A DNA stretch of 64,000 nucleotides from CAYZQH01 sp050300015 (GCA_050300015.1 JBNKWZ010000005.1:124001-188000), one strand, 5' to 3'; positions 25,572-35,030 are shown, counted from the first letter of the stretch. A program made the numbers and translations. The notes: generated from the letters alone by a model not told the origin.

Positions 25572-26675
25572 ATGAAAGTAGGTTTTGTAGGATGGCGTGG
25601 CATGGTGGGCTCGGTATTGATGGGGCGCATGCTTGAGGAAAATGATTTTGCAGGTATCGAGCCTGTGTTTTTTACCACGTCAAATGTAGGTGGCAGTGCG
25701 CCAGAGGTAGGCAAGCCAGTGGGAGCGTTAAAGGATGCTTTCGATGTGTCGGCTTTCGCAGGTTTGGATGCTGTCATTTCATGCCAAGGCGGCGACTATA
25801 CCACTAAAATGTTCGGTGCCTTGCGAGACAGCGGCTGGGCTGGATATTGGATCGACGCGGCCTCGACACTTCGCATGAGTGAGGATGCCATCATAGTTTT
25901 AGATCCAGTAAACGATGGCGTTATTCGAGAAGGTCTGCAAAATGGCATTAAAAACTACGTGGGCGGTAATTGCACGGTGAGTTTAATGTTGATGGCGCTG
26001 GGTGGTTTATTTCAAGAGGGACTCGTGGAGTGGGCGAGTGCAATGACTTACCAGGCCGCTAGCGGTGCCGGCGCCCAAAATATGAGAGAACTGATTGCGC
26101 AAATGGGCGAGATTCACGCCAGCGTTGCCCCGCTCTTGGCAAATCCAGCCAGTGCCATATTGGATATTGACCGCCAGGTGGCAGAGGCCATGCGTAATGA
26201 TCTGCCCATCGCGCAATTTGGCGCACCTTTGGCCGGAAGTCTTTTACCTTACATTGATAAACAGTTAGAGAACGGTCAAAGCCGTGAGGAATGGAAGGCC
26301 CAAGCTGAGACCAACAAAATACTGGGTGGAGGTCAAGGCATTCCGCTTGACGGTATTTGTGTGCGTGTTGGTGCCATGCGATGTCACAGCCAAGCCATTA
26401 CCCTCAAACTCAAAAAAGACTTGCCGATGGCAGAAATCGAACGACTTATTGGCACTGCCAATGATTGGGTGAAAGTCATTCCTAACGATAGGGAGGCCTC
26501 CCTGGCTGAGTTGACACCCACAAAAGTGACTGGAACTTTGTCGATTCCGGTCGGGCGATTACGAAAAATGAACATGGGCCCAGAATACCTTTCAGCATTT
26601 ACTGTGGGCGACCAATTACTTTGGGGTGCAGCCGAACCTCTGCGAAGAATGTTAAAAATTCTCCAAGAGGGTTAA
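25572..26675 (+). CDS. asd: Aspartate-semialdehyde dehydrogenase
   Basis: Asd reduces aspartyl-phosphate to aspartate semialdehyde, the branch point to lysine, diaminopimelate, threonine and methionine. The 367 residues start with the nucleotide-binding VGFVGWRGMVGSVLMGRM; the catalytic cysteine is Cys134 in GGNCTVSLM, and IPLDGICVRVGAMRCHSQA is the conserved C-terminal region with the catalytic histidine. This is the longer Gram-negative type. It follows leuB, as in Pseudomonas, and ends in a terminator. Confidence 0.97.
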   Translation: MKVGFVGWRGMVGSVLMGRMLEENDFAGIEPVFFTTSNVGGSAPEVGKPVGALKDAFDVSAFAGLDAVISCQGGDYTTKMFGALRDSGWAGYWIDAASTLRMSEDAIIVLDPVNDGVIREGLQNGIKNYVGGNCTVSLMLMALGGLFQEGLVEWASAMTYQAASGAGAQNMRELIAQMGEIHASVAPLLANPASAILDIDRQVAEAMRNDLPIAQFGAPLAGSLLPYIDKQLENGQSREEWKAQAETNKILGGGQGIPLDGICVRVGAMRCHSQAITLKLKKDLPMAEIERLIGTANDWVKVIPNDREASLAELTPTKVTGTLSIPVGRLRKMNMGPEYLSAFTVGDQLLWGAAEPLRRMLKILQEG

Positions 26676-26728
26676 GCTTGAAGCTTAACTTGTGCATAAT
26701 TTAATCAATTTCGATGAAAGCCACTTTG

Positions 26729-26762
26729 AAAGCCTTCCTAAATTCTTTGGGGAGGCTTTTTT
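26729..26762 (+). terminator. Terminator after asd
   Basis: AAAGCCTTCC pairs with the GGGGAGGCTTT half after an AT-rich loop (ten pairs including wobbles) and runs into TTTTTT. It closes the leuCDB-asd unit. Confidence 0.82.
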
Positions 26763-27164
26763 GGTTGATTTACGTTCAGAAAGTGCGTTTTCATTGAGCT
26801 TTGACACCTTTTATTTAAATTTCTAATAACGACGGCGTGTTTTTCATTTATATTGGCTTGAAAGTTCGTTAAAGCTGCATGTGAATGTGAGGTTTTTACC
26901 TCTGTGAACTACGCTGAGAATAAGAAATGCAACAATTACACTGTTTTGCCGGCGGCTTTAATGGGGCAAACAAGGTACAACCGCTCATCCACAGCCTAAA
27001 AAACCACATATGACATGGGTTAAGTTGAAAAAAGCCTATTTATAATGAATACTTACAGCGATAAGTGAAAGAGTATTCGAGGTTTAGGTTGCGTGCGTGT
27101 TGTTCTGTTGACTGCAAAACAGGTATCCGCAAGTAATTAAAACGACTAACGTAAGGGTTCTCCT
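26763..27164 (+). promoter_or_regulatory. Long fimV leader and promoter region
   Basis: About 400 bases without a gene. The only good promoter element is a TATAAT box at 27041-27046 within TTTATAATG, with a weak -35 (GGTTAA) 17 bases before it. The sequence between 26880 and 27000 has short dyads but no recognisable riboswitch consensus. The start codon of fimV is preceded by TAAGGG. Confidence 0.4.
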
Positions 27165-30100
27165 ATGGGGCTTCGCATTCAGGCGTTTTTACTGGCTTTG
27201 GGCTTGGCGTGTTTTTCGTCATTAGCATCAGCACTGGGCCTTGGTGAAATCAGTATTCATTCCACACTCAATCAGCCTCTTGATGCTGAAGTGGAGTTGT
27301 TACAAGTTCGCTCGCTCACCGATGAAGAATTGGTTGTTGGGCTTGGGACAAATGAAGCCTTTGAACAGGCCGGCGTGGATCGTACATCCTTCATGCTGGA
27401 TCTTAAGTTTACGCTTGATCTTGCCAATCCCAATGGCGCTCGTGTGAAGATCACCTCTACGAAACCGGTTAGAGAGCCATTTTTAAATTTTATTGTGCAA
27501 GCCCGTTGGCCCAGCGGCCGCTTATTGCGTGAGTACACCCTATTGGTGGATTTACCTGTATTTTCGGGGTCAAAGGCCGAGGCCGTTGCAACGCCAAGCC
27601 AGGCGGCCACTCGCAACAACAATAGTGCTCAAAATGCCAAATCTCGCCCCGCAAACAGCCGTACAGCAGGCGCTCGACCAGTAGCGACCCCGCGGCCACG
27701 GGCGCAGAGCTATGACGGCGAGACTTATGGTCCGGTTAGCTCTAATGACACGCTGTGGAATATTGCGGCTAGGGTGCGGCCCAACAGCGACGTAAGTGTT
27801 CAACAAACCATGATCGCCATTCAACGCTTGAATCCGAATGCGTTTATCCGCAATAACATCAACTTATTGCGCCGTGGGCAGGTTTTGCGTGTTCCCAATT
27901 ATGAAGACATTACCGAGCTGAGTACGAGAGAAGCTATTCGTGAAGTGGCCAATCAAAACCGAGCGTGGAACAATCAAGGTACCGACTTTGAAGATGATGC
28001 CGCACAACTAGAAGGCAGTAGTACTTATGCTGCTACAAGCACGGAGCAACGTCAGCCAGAAGGGCGGCTAAAATTGTCCTCTCGGGACGATGGGTTTTCG
28101 GCAACAGACTCAGGCCGAGGTGAGGGTGAAGAGGGTGGACGCGCAGCGTTAGAGTCGGCATTGACTCTCGCTCAGGAGGAAGTTGACGCCACTCGCAGAG
28201 AGAACTCAGAGTTGCGCGATAAGCTGCTGGCCATGGAAGAACAAGTCAAAACCATGGAGAAACTGCTGGAAGTGAGCAGTGAAGAAATGCGTGCGCTGGA
28301 ATTGACTACCGCTGCAATAGGCGAAGAGGCTGACAGCGCGGCGAACGATGACGAAGTGTCTCTGACCGAGGAAGATGCGGTTGATACAACCGGATTGGAT
28401 AGCGAACAAGCCCAGGCAGCGGTGAGTTCGGAGTTAGATCAAGAGCCCAGTCACGCGGCGGAACCCGAGGATAGCAGTGCGGCTGAAGCAGAGCCTGCCA
28501 CGACGGTAACTAAGCCTGAGCCACAAAAATCTCTGGTTGAGACTATTATCGAATTGGTGATGAGTAACCTTTTATATGTGGGTATCGCCGTCGGTGCACT
28601 GGTTTTAGCAATTGTCGCCTTTATTTTTATGCGTAATCGTGACGATGGTTTTGATGATGAGTTCGAAGATTTTGAGCCGAGTTTTTCGTCAAGTGATGAA
28701 ACGCCTTTTGATGACGGCGGGTTCGATGAGGGTGCAGAAGACCAAGGTGGCGACACAGTTGTCGCTGGTTTTGATGGCTTAGATGAAGACCTTTCTCAGA
28801 ATGACAACATTCCTGCTGAAGCTGAAACAGAAGACGTGGTGGCAGAGTGCGATATTCATATCGCCTACGGTCAGTTCGATCAAGCAGAAGAAAAATTATT
28901 GCGGTCTTTAGAGAAAGACCGCAGTAATGATGATGTGCGTTTGAAACTGCTAGAAGTGTACGCAGCCCAGAATAACAGCGATGACTTTGACCGTCATTAC
29001 GCAAAATTGAGGGTGTTTGGAGCTGCGGATGCGGTGACGCGCGCAGAGTCATTGCGCGGCAGCATTGATGGTGCTGGTGTCTTTGATGAATCGTTACTGG
29101 ACAGTGTTTCCGAGGATGACACTGTGGTGGCCGAGCTTTCGTTGGATTCGGAGGCTTCCGCTTCTGAGCAGGAGCTTGGAGATGATACCCTAGACTTTTC
29201 ACTGGACTCCGACTTGGATGCGGAGGCAACCACTGAAGACACGACTGTCGTCGCCTCTGATGACGCGGCAACTGACTTGTCGTTAGAGTCTTCGGCGTCC
29301 GAAGCCTTAGAGTTTTCACTTGACTTAGAAGATGAAGAGGATAAAACCGAGGTGAAGTCTGAGGGCTTAGCGTCTGCAGATGGGGCTGTCGGTGACGATG
29401 CTATCGACCTTGATTTTGACGTGAGCGAACCTCTTGCGGACGCGCAATTGGAAGATGAGTTGGGAGATATTGAGTTTGATTTAGACGACGCTAGTATTGA
29501 CTTGGATTTTGATGGCGTGGAGTTAGAGTTGGATGAGGGGCTCGATGAGCCCGAGCTGTCAATGGATGCCGCTGTGGAAGAGGAAGCTGAACCGCTTTCA
29601 CTGAGTGACGAAATCAGTTCTGAATCACTTTCATTGACGGATGAGCCAGACGACGATGTGACGCAAATTCGTGGGTTGGAACCAAAAACGCTCAGTTTAG
29701 CGGATGATGAACCCTTAAGCCTTGCGGGTAGTGAAGCCGATGTATCGGAGTTTGATCTATCGCTTGATGACGACGACGTAACACAGCTGCGAACGGATGA
29801 GGCGGTAGTGCCTTCGGCGGATGAGTTTGATTTTGATGCGGATCTGGATGCGGCGTTGGCGCAAGATGATGGTACCGATCAGGGCTCCCTGGTGGATAAC
29901 TTTGCCAAGGAAGATGAAGAGGCTGATTTGGATTTGGGAGAACTAGATGCTCCTGAAATCGATGTCTCCAATACAATGGAAGAGCCTGATTTTTCCTTTG
30001 ATGATTTGTCGTTGGAGGATGAAGATGCGCCTACTTTGGAGGCTGCGTCCCTGGAAGAGTTGGCTCCAAAGTCATCCGATGAGTCGGAAGATGTATTCGA

Positions 30101-30650
30101 GAGCGTTGAGCCAGCCGCAGAATCGACTGCCACCGAAAAAGATTTTGATACCGATATGGACTTGGATACTGACTTTAGCTTGGATGAGTTGGATCAAGAA
30201 TTAAGTGAATTGGAATCCGGCTTTTCCGGTGACACTTCTGAGTTGGATGAACCTTCCTCAGAAGTGTTGGATAGTATTGGCGACACTCTGGCGTCTACGG
30301 AAGAAGCTGGAGATGACAGTACGGACGATACGGAAACCGCTGCACCGTTTTCTGGAGCGGAAATAGAGAAGGCAGCCGATACGACATTGGAATTGGGCGA
30401 TCAATCTCTCGATGCCGCTATTTCTTCCATGGATTTTGAAATTCCAGACTTTGATCCCGAAGAGGATGACGACAGCAAGCTGGAGTTTTTATCGGACAGC
30501 GACGAGACGGCTACCAAACTGGATTTGGCGAGAGCGTACATTGATATGGGAGATGCCGACGGAGCGAAAGATATCCTTGATGAGATTATGGAAGAAGGCA
30601 ACGACGACCAGAAAAAACAAGCAGAGACCTTATTAACAAAAATGGGCTAG
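27165..30650 (+). CDS. fimV: FimV-type pole-organising membrane protein
   Basis: FimV anchors polar machinery, including type IV pili and twitching control, through peptidoglycan and cytoplasmic partners. The 1161 residues contain a signal peptide (1-23, cleavage after ASA), the FimV N-terminal domain beginning LGLGEISIHSTLNQPLDAEV, and a LysM domain around 185-240 (NDTLWNIAARVRP, LRRGQVLRVP). A coiled coil follows near 325-375, then a membrane helix near 468-488. The cytoplasmic part is very long and rich in Asp, Glu and Ser, with a TPR-like pair near 565 and the FimV C-terminal TPR motif (LARAYIDMGDADGAKDIL). The gene precedes truA, as in Pseudomonas, and has its own terminator. Confidence 0.93.
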   Translation: MGLRIQAFLLALGLACFSSLASALGLGEISIHSTLNQPLDAEVELLQVRSLTDEELVVGLGTNEAFEQAGVDRTSFMLDLKFTLDLANPNGARVKITSTKPVREPFLNFIVQARWPSGRLLREYTLLVDLPVFSGSKAEAVATPSQAATRNNNSAQNAKSRPANSRTAGARPVATPRPRAQSYDGETYGPVSSNDTLWNIAARVRPNSDVSVQQTMIAIQRLNPNAFIRNNINLLRRGQVLRVPNYEDITELSTREAIREVANQNRAWNNQGTDFEDDAAQLEGSSTYAATSTEQRQPEGRLKLSSRDDGFSATDSGRGEGEEGGRAALESALTLAQEEVDATRRENSELRDKLLAMEEQVKTMEKLLEVSSEEMRALELTTAAIGEEADSAANDDEVSLTEEDAVDTTGLDSEQAQAAVSSELDQEPSHAAEPEDSSAAEAEPATTVTKPEPQKSLVETIIELVMSNLLYVGIAVGALVLAIVAFIFMRNRDDGFDDEFEDFEPSFSSSDETPFDDGGFDEGAEDQGGDTVVAGFDGLDEDLSQNDNIPAEAETEDVVAECDIHIAYGQFDQAEEKLLRSLEKDRSNDDVRLKLLEVYAAQNNSDDFDRHYAKLRVFGAADAVTRAESLRGSIDGAGVFDESLLDSVSEDDTVVAELSLDSEASASEQELGDDTLDFSLDSDLDAEATTEDTTVVASDDAATDLSLESSASEALEFSLDLEDEEDKTEVKSEGLASADGAVGDDAIDLDFDVSEPLADAQLEDELGDIEFDLDDASIDLDFDGVELELDEGLDEPELSMDAAVEEEAEPLSLSDEISSESLSLTDEPDDDVTQIRGLEPKTLSLADDEPLSLAGSEADVSEFDLSLDDDDVTQLRTDEAVVPSADEFDFDADLDAALAQDDGTDQGSLVDNFAKEDEEADLDLGELDAPEIDVSNTMEEPDFSFDDLSLEDEDAPTLEAASLEELAPKSSDESEDVFESVEPAAESTATEKDFDTDMDLDTDFSLDELDQELSELESGFSGDTSELDEPSSEVLDSIGDTLASTEEAGDDSTDDTETAAPFSGAEIEKAADTTLELGDQSLDAAISSMDFEIPDFDPEEDDDSKLEFLSDSDETATKLDLARAYIDMGDADGAKDILDEIMEEGNDDQKKQAETLLTKMG

Positions 30651-30674
30651 TATTGGCCTAAAAGAAGTGGGTTA

Positions 30675-30706
30675 AAAAAGCTTTGCCGAAAGGCAAAGCT
30701 TTTTTT
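30675..30706 (+). terminator. Terminator after fimV
   Basis: GCTTTGCC-GAAA-GGCAAAGC flanked by six As and six Ts, a perfect tetraloop hairpin. The truA frame runs open through it, which argues that the real truA start lies downstream. Confidence 0.93.
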
Positions 30707-30763
30707 ATGGTCCTTATGAATACAACTAAAATTTACACGCCTAACTGTGAAGTATTACCCGGT

Positions 30764-31570
30764 ATGATAGTGCCACAGGGTATGGTGCGTTGGGCTTTGA
30801 TAATCGAATATGACGGCACTCGTTATAAAGGTTTTCAAAAGCAATCATTCACTCCTGATACCGTACAAGGGTGCTTAGAGCATGCCATCAGCTATGTGGC
30901 CAACCATGAGGTAACCTTGGTTTGTGCCGGGCGAACGGATGCTGGGGTCCATGCCACATCGCAAGTGATACATTTCGATACGCAAGCTGAACGACCCAGT
31001 CGTGCCTGGGTGGAAGGCAGCAACACCAAATTGCCACCCGGCATTCGGGTCAAGTGTGCACACAAGGTGTCGTTCGGCTTCCATGCGCGGTTTTCTGCAA
31101 CGTCACGCACCTACCACTATGTATTGCTGCATACTGCTGTACGCCCGGCAATCTTGGCGAACGCGGTGACTTGGACGAGCTTTGCTCTGGATGTGAAAGC
31201 AATGAATGAAGCGGGGCAATATCTATTGGGTGAGCACGATTTCTCCTCCTTTCGCGCGAGTCAATGTCAAGCTCGAACACCAATCCGGGAGATTAAAGCC
31301 TTAAACATACAGTCTCAAGGCCACTTTGTTGTGGTGGAAATCAAAGCCAATGCCTTTTTACACCATATGGTGCGCAACATTGTGGGTGCATTACTAGAGG
31401 TGGCTAGGGGGGCGCAGCCCCCAAGTTGGGTTGCGCAAGTTCTTGCTAGAAAAAGCCGCGCGGCGGCGCCTGCCACGGCACCTGCATTTGGTCTTTACCT
31501 CACCGGCGTAAATTATCCTGATGCTCTTGAATTTCCTGTGGTCTCAGAGAAACCCATTTTTTTGTCATAG
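30764..31570 (+). CDS. truA: tRNA pseudouridine synthase A
   Basis: TruA makes pseudouridine at positions 38-40 of the tRNA anticodon stem-loop. The frame is open from the fimV terminator, so the start is uncertain. ATG 30764 gives 268 residues and places the catalytic Asp of AGRTDAGVHA at residue 59, next to the E. coli Asp60; ATG 30782 is also possible, while 30707/30716 would add an atypical extension. Other signatures are IIEYDGTRYKGFQ, YHYVLLHTAVRPA, GEHDFSSFRASQCQA and HHMVRNIVGAL. The ribosome binding site is poor for all candidates. Confidence 0.92.
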   Translation: MIVPQGMVRWALIIEYDGTRYKGFQKQSFTPDTVQGCLEHAISYVANHEVTLVCAGRTDAGVHATSQVIHFDTQAERPSRAWVEGSNTKLPPGIRVKCAHKVSFGFHARFSATSRTYHYVLLHTAVRPAILANAVTWTSFALDVKAMNEAGQYLLGEHDFSSFRASQCQARTPIREIKALNIQSQGHFVVVEIKANAFLHHMVRNIVGALLEVARGAQPPSWVAQVLARKSRAAAPATAPAFGLYLTGVNYPDALEFPVVSEKPIFLS

Positions 31571-31593
31571 CCACGTTAGTCAGCGGCGATGTC

Positions 31594-31637
31594 AAAAAAA
31601 GCCCACTTGCCGGGTCTAGGGTTAGCGGCAAATGGGC
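31594..31637 (-). terminator. Terminator of the CBS-protein gene (minus strand)
   Basis: GCCCACTTGCCG (31601-31612) and CGGCAAATGGGC (31626-31637) form a 12-bp stem with one mismatch around a 13-base loop. The seven As at 31594-31600 become the U-tract when read on the minus strand. It lies between the convergent truA and CBS-domain genes. Confidence 0.85.
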
Positions 31638-31768
31638 AAAGCAACTCTGAGGAAAGATGTGCGTGTTAAAGGTGTTAGCGCTGATGAAGTGCCGTGGGCA
31701 CTGCATTAGCGCTTCCTGCACAACGGATCATGAAAGTTTTACTATCGTCAATAGTGCATATCGTTTTG

Positions 31769-32335
31769 CTATCCCGCTGCGTTCACAACAGACAGGGGGG
31801 TATAGGATTCTGCGGCTACAGGCTCATTACTGGCGACCTTGAGTGATTGTGAAATCAAATCGATGTGCAACAGCCCTCTGACTTGATGTGAGCTGGGCTC
31901 TACCACTAGGCAGTACTGTTGGCGATTGCTTCTCAGTGTTCGCAACACATCTTTTACGGTGGCTTGATTCAGCTCCTCGATGGACAGTGCCAAGATAGAG
32001 TGCTTTGGCGTCATGCAATCTCCCACTGTGATCTCCGAGCGCTTTTTTCCTTCATACACTTTTTTCATCAATTCTTGTTCTTCTAGATGCGCTAGGGTAA
32101 TCAGGCCTAAAAAGTGTTGATTGGAATCCACGACATAGTTGAAGGCTATTTGCTCCTGACGAAGAATGGTTTTGGCGAGGGCGGCAGGAACGCTTGGCTC
32201 AATTGTGCAAGGCGATACAGCTTTTAAGTCATCGAATAACAGCAGCGCACAGGATTCTGGCGTTATGGTGTATTTGGGGTTGGTTGGAGCCAGTTCTTCG
32301 GTTGAGTCAACTTGAAATAGGTTAAGGGCTTTCAT
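31769..32335 (-). CDS. Tandem CBS-domain protein
   Basis: The start is set at the ATG at 32335 because GGAGG lies just upstream; the protein is then 188 residues. After a 40-residue leader it has two CBS motifs. The first is around DLKAVSPCTIEPSVPAALAK with FNYVVDSNQHFLGLITLAHL; the second is VGDCMTPKHSILALSIEELN with QYCLVVEPSSHQVRGLLHID. CBS pairs bind adenine nucleotides or similar ligands and regulate partner proteins. No catalytic domain is attached, and the neighbours (truA, a small secreted protein) do not reveal a partner. Confidence 0.82.
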   Translation of the reverse strand: MKALNLFQVDSTEELAPTNPKYTITPESCALLLFDDLKAVSPCTIEPSVPAALAKTILRQEQIAFNYVVDSNQHFLGLITLAHLEEQELMKKVYEGKKRSEITVGDCMTPKHSILALSIEELNQATVKDVLRTLRSNRQQYCLVVEPSSHQVRGLLHIDLISQSLKVASNEPVAAESYTPLSVVNAAG

Positions 32336-32416
32336 CGAATACCTCCCAGGCGACCAGGTAGGGTGCCTAGATATCATTAGTATCTTAAATTAAGGCTTTT
32401 GAGGGCCTGAATGGGT

Positions 32417-32719
32417 TTATGCGAGAAAGCGAGTTGGTGGGGCTCTAATGGGGTGGTAGGCGGGGTGGTAGGATGTTGCCAAGAATAAGGTATTACCTAG
32501 TGCTACGTTAGGCTTGGTGCAGTAGGGATTTGTATTCGCAGTGGGAGGGAGGCATATGTCAATGTCCCCGTCAGGGGAGGTGCTGTCGAAAGCAACACTG
32601 TTGTCATCATTTACTTCGGCAATGGAGAATGCGCCGTCGCCGTCTGCAGTTAAAACAATGCTGTCGCCGTAAAAAGCGGAGCACAGTAGAAACAGCGATA
32701 ACAGCAGTGTACGGGACAT
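32417..32719 (-). CDS. Small secreted hypothetical protein
   Basis: About 100 residues from the ATG at 32719; a second ATG at 32722 is adjacent, and GGAGG lies 6 bases before the first. The N-terminal TLLLSLFLLCSAFYGDS is a plausible signal peptide. The mature part is acidic (VLTADGDGAFSIAEVNDDNS) with two cysteines (DICLPP, NPYCTK). I do not recognise a family. It is flanked by the CBS gene and the tRNA-Arg gene and could be strain-specific. Confidence 0.5.
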   Translation of the reverse strand: MSRTLLLSLFLLCSAFYGDSIVLTADGDGAFSIAEVNDDNSVAFDSTSPDGDIDICLPPTANTNPYCTKPNVALGNTLFLATSYHPAYHPIRAPPTRFLA

Positions 32720-32983
32720 CATGAGCCTCCAGTTCGGCCTTAGCAACAATATGGCACCTATGATTGTCAATTTCAAGCGCATACAGAAATAAAAAAGCGG
32801 TTGGGCTAAGGCTTCACGCGATTGAATTTGATCCTGCCAGGCAGCGTGATACGCAATAGATTTGTTGAATGTACTTGCCGGATACTCGCCCTGCGGGCGC
32901 CTTCGACAGGCCCATTAGCTGGTCGAAAGCTGGTTGAATCGAGCGCTTCGTCCACGGCTCAGGTAACCCATAAATATAAGACC

Positions 32984-33028
32984 CATATACGAAAAAACCC
33001 CCAGCCGAAGCTGAGGGTTTTTCGTATA
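32984..33028 (-). terminator. Terminator downstream of tRNA-Arg
   Basis: A long near-perfect palindrome, CATATACGAAAAAACCCCCAGC against GCTGAGGGTTTTTCGTATATG with a GAA-type loop, directly abuts the tRNA 3' CCA. Read on the minus strand it places GGGGGTTTTTT at the 3' side. It would terminate on both strands. Confidence 0.85.
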
Positions 33029-33105
33029 TGGCGCACTCGAGAGGATTCGAACCTCTGACCGCTCGGTTCGTAGCCGAGTACTCTATCCAGCTGAGCTACG
33101 AGTGC
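33029..33105 (-). tRNA. tRNA-Arg (anticodon ACG)
   Basis: On the minus strand the 77 bases start GCACTCG and end CGAGTGC-G-CCA, giving a seven-base acceptor stem with encoded CCA. The D arm (GCTCAGCTGGATAGAGT), the anticodon stem-loop CTCGGCTACGAACCGAG with ACG at the anticodon position, and the T arm AGAGGTTCGAATCCTCT are all intact. The A34 would be deaminated to inosine, reading CGN codons. No integrase or duplicated 3' end was seen beside it. Confidence 0.96.
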
Positions 33106-33139
33106 GTAATTCGACCGGCGCACCGTGTCGAGGGCGCGT

Positions 33140-33168
33140 ATATTATGGATTGAGGCGAGTGGAGTCAA
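33140..33168 (-). promoter_or_regulatory. Sigma70 promoter of tRNA-Arg
   Basis: On the minus strand TTGACT (33168-33163), a 17-base spacer and TAATAT (33145-33140) stand about 35 bases before the tRNA. A GC-rich CGCGCCC follows the -10, resembling a stringent-control discriminator. Confidence 0.8.
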
Positions 33169-33266
33169 GCCATAAATGTCATAAATTCAATGTAATAGCG
33201 GTCTTTTGGGGGCTGGAAATGGTTCGGGTTAAATATGTTGGTCACAAGCGCTTAAAGCTTAGGCTT

Positions 33267-34901
33267 TTATGGGTTGTGATTGACCAAGAGGTTTTGTCCG
33301 GCGAAATTGGTAGGCACTAAGATCGTGTCCATGGCTACCTCGGCTTGATTGGGAAAGTCCAGTGAGTAGTGAAGCCCGCGGCTTTCTTTGCGGTTCATGG
33401 CGGATTGAATAATCAGCTCTGCTACCACTGCAAGGTTTCTTAATTCAATCAGATCACTGCTGACTTTGTAGTTGGAGTAGTACTCCTGAATTTCATTTTT
33501 TAATAATTGGATTCGATGCTGGGCACGCTCAAGGCGTTTGTAGGTTCGCACGATGCCGACGTAATCCCACATAAAGCGGCGAAGTTCGTCCCAGTTGTGG
33601 GAAATGACCACATCTTCGTCCGAATTAGTGACTCGGGATTCATCCCAGGTCTTAGGGGGGTGCAACGCCGGGGTGTCTGCTAGCGTGCGGCGGATGCTAT
33701 TGGCTGCGGACTGCGCAAAAACGATGCACTCCAGCAGTGAATTGCTGGCCATACGGTTGGCGCCGTGCAGCCCGGTGAAGGTGGTTTCTCCAATGGCGTA
33801 GAGATTTTTGAGGTCTGTCTCGCCATTCGTATTGGTGACCACGCCGCCACACGTATAATGTGCCGCAGGGACCACCGGAATGGGCTCTTTGGTAATGTCT
33901 ATGCCATATTTCAGGCAATTGTCATAGACCGTTGGAAAGTGCGAACGGATGAAGTGTGCCGGCTTGTGGGTGATGTCCAAGTACAGACAGTCGGCGCCGA
34001 GACGCTTCATCTCATGGTCGATAGCGCGCGCGACGACATCTCGGGGTGCAAGCTCCGCCTGGGCATGAAACCGCTTCATAAACGGTTTGCCATTGGGTAA
34101 TTTTAAGTGTGCGCCTTCGCCCCGAAGCGCTTCAGTAATGAGGAAAGACTTGGCCTTAGGATGGTAAAGGCAAGTTGGATGGAATTGGTTGAACTCCATA
34201 TTGGCCACTCGACAGCCTGCGCGCCAGGCCATCGCAATGCCGTCGCCGCTGGCACTATCAGGGTTGCTGCTGTAGAGGTAGACTTTGCTGGCGCCACCTG
34301 TGGCCAAAATCACTGCTTTGGCCGTAAAGCAAGCCACTTTGTCGGTGGTGCGGTTAAGAGCGTAGGCGCCTACGCAACGGTATTTGCGGCTACTGGGGTC
34401 GGGTTGACGAATCAAATCGAGCGCCGTGTAGTGTTCGTGTAGTGTGATGCTGCTGTGTTCTCGGGCTCGGTCTAATAGGGTGCTGTGCACGGCTTTCCCC
34501 GTTGCGTCTGCACTGTGAATGATCCTGCGGTGGCTATGACCGCCTTCCTTTGTTAGGTGGAAGGCGGTTTCTCCTTGGCTACGGGTAAAGTCCACACCAA
34601 GGGATACCAGCCATTCGATAGCGCTACGGCTATTGCGAACCGTAAATTCCACCACATCCTTGTGACAAAGACCGGCTCCTGCGACCAAAGTGTCTGTCAC
34701 ATGGGATTCAATACTGTCTTCGTCATCCAGAACGGCGGCTATGCCGCCTTGCGCGTGCCAGGTGGAGCCGTTATTCAGCGTGCCCTTACTGAGAACCACC
34801 ACGTTGGCGTGAGCAGCCAGGCTTAAGGCCAGTGTAAGGCCCGCAGCGCCGCTGCCTATGACCAATACGTCAGAATGGTGGAGTTCGTTGTGTTTTGCCA
34901 C
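33267..34901 (-). CDS. nadB: L-aspartate oxidase
   Basis: NadB is a flavoprotein that oxidises L-aspartate to iminoaspartate for NAD synthesis. The 544 residues start at GTG 34901. The FAD-binding motif VLVIGSGAAGLTLALSLA is N-terminal; TWHAQGGIAAVL and HTKEGG-like HLTKEGGHSHRRI mark the substrate region, and HYTCGGVVTNTNGETDLKNL is the fumarate-reductase-type active-site segment. LHGANRMASNSLLECIVF completes the FAD site. It is divergent from the rpoE operon, an arrangement typical of Pseudomonas relatives. Confidence 0.97.
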   Translation of the reverse strand: MAKHNELHHSDVLVIGSGAAGLTLALSLAAHANVVVLSKGTLNNGSTWHAQGGIAAVLDDEDSIESHVTDTLVAGAGLCHKDVVEFTVRNSRSAIEWLVSLGVDFTRSQGETAFHLTKEGGHSHRRIIHSADATGKAVHSTLLDRAREHSSITLHEHYTALDLIRQPDPSSRKYRCVGAYALNRTTDKVACFTAKAVILATGGASKVYLYSSNPDSASGDGIAMAWRAGCRVANMEFNQFHPTCLYHPKAKSFLITEALRGEGAHLKLPNGKPFMKRFHAQAELAPRDVVARAIDHEMKRLGADCLYLDITHKPAHFIRSHFPTVYDNCLKYGIDITKEPIPVVPAAHYTCGGVVTNTNGETDLKNLYAIGETTFTGLHGANRMASNSLLECIVFAQSAANSIRRTLADTPALHPPKTWDESRVTNSDEDVVISHNWDELRRFMWDYVGIVRTYKRLERAQHRIQLLKNEIQEYYSNYKVSSDLIELRNLAVVAELIIQSAMNRKESRGLHYSLDFPNQAEVAMDTILVPTNFAGQNLLVNHNP

Positions 34902-35003
34902 GTGCTGTTCCCTGGGACTTTAGTAGCGTCCATTTTACGGTACCTTGACCGTTTGGTGTCACTTTGGTGATTGTTTTATGTCAATTAGCGTTGGGAAAGG
35001 GGG

Positions 35004-35030
35004 GAACTTAGTGTCAATTGTGTAGTCTGA
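35004..35030 (+). promoter_or_regulatory. SigmaE (AlgU/RpoE) autoregulatory promoter
   Basis: GAACTT at 35004-35009 (preceded by GG), a 16-base spacer and TCTGA at 35026-35030 match the RpoE/AlgU consensus GAACTT-N16/17-TCTGA exactly. Transcription would start near 35036 and read into rpoE. This supports positive autoregulation of the operon. Confidence 0.88.

Noticed and set aside
26880..27000. Possible c-di-GMP riboswitch in the fimV leader
   Set aside because: A GGGCAAAC-like fragment is present but the other conserved parts of the GEMM motif are missing and no matching stems were found.
28627..29319. Open frame of 230 codons on the minus strand within fimV
   Set aside because: It lies opposite the Asp/Glu-rich part of fimV, where GAT/GAA/GAG codons leave few stops on the other strand. 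Its product is His/Pro/Arg-rich low complexity without a start signal.
33029..33105. Genomic island attachment at tRNA-Arg
   Set aside because: The tRNA is intact, but there is no integrase gene and no direct repeat of its 3' end in the window.
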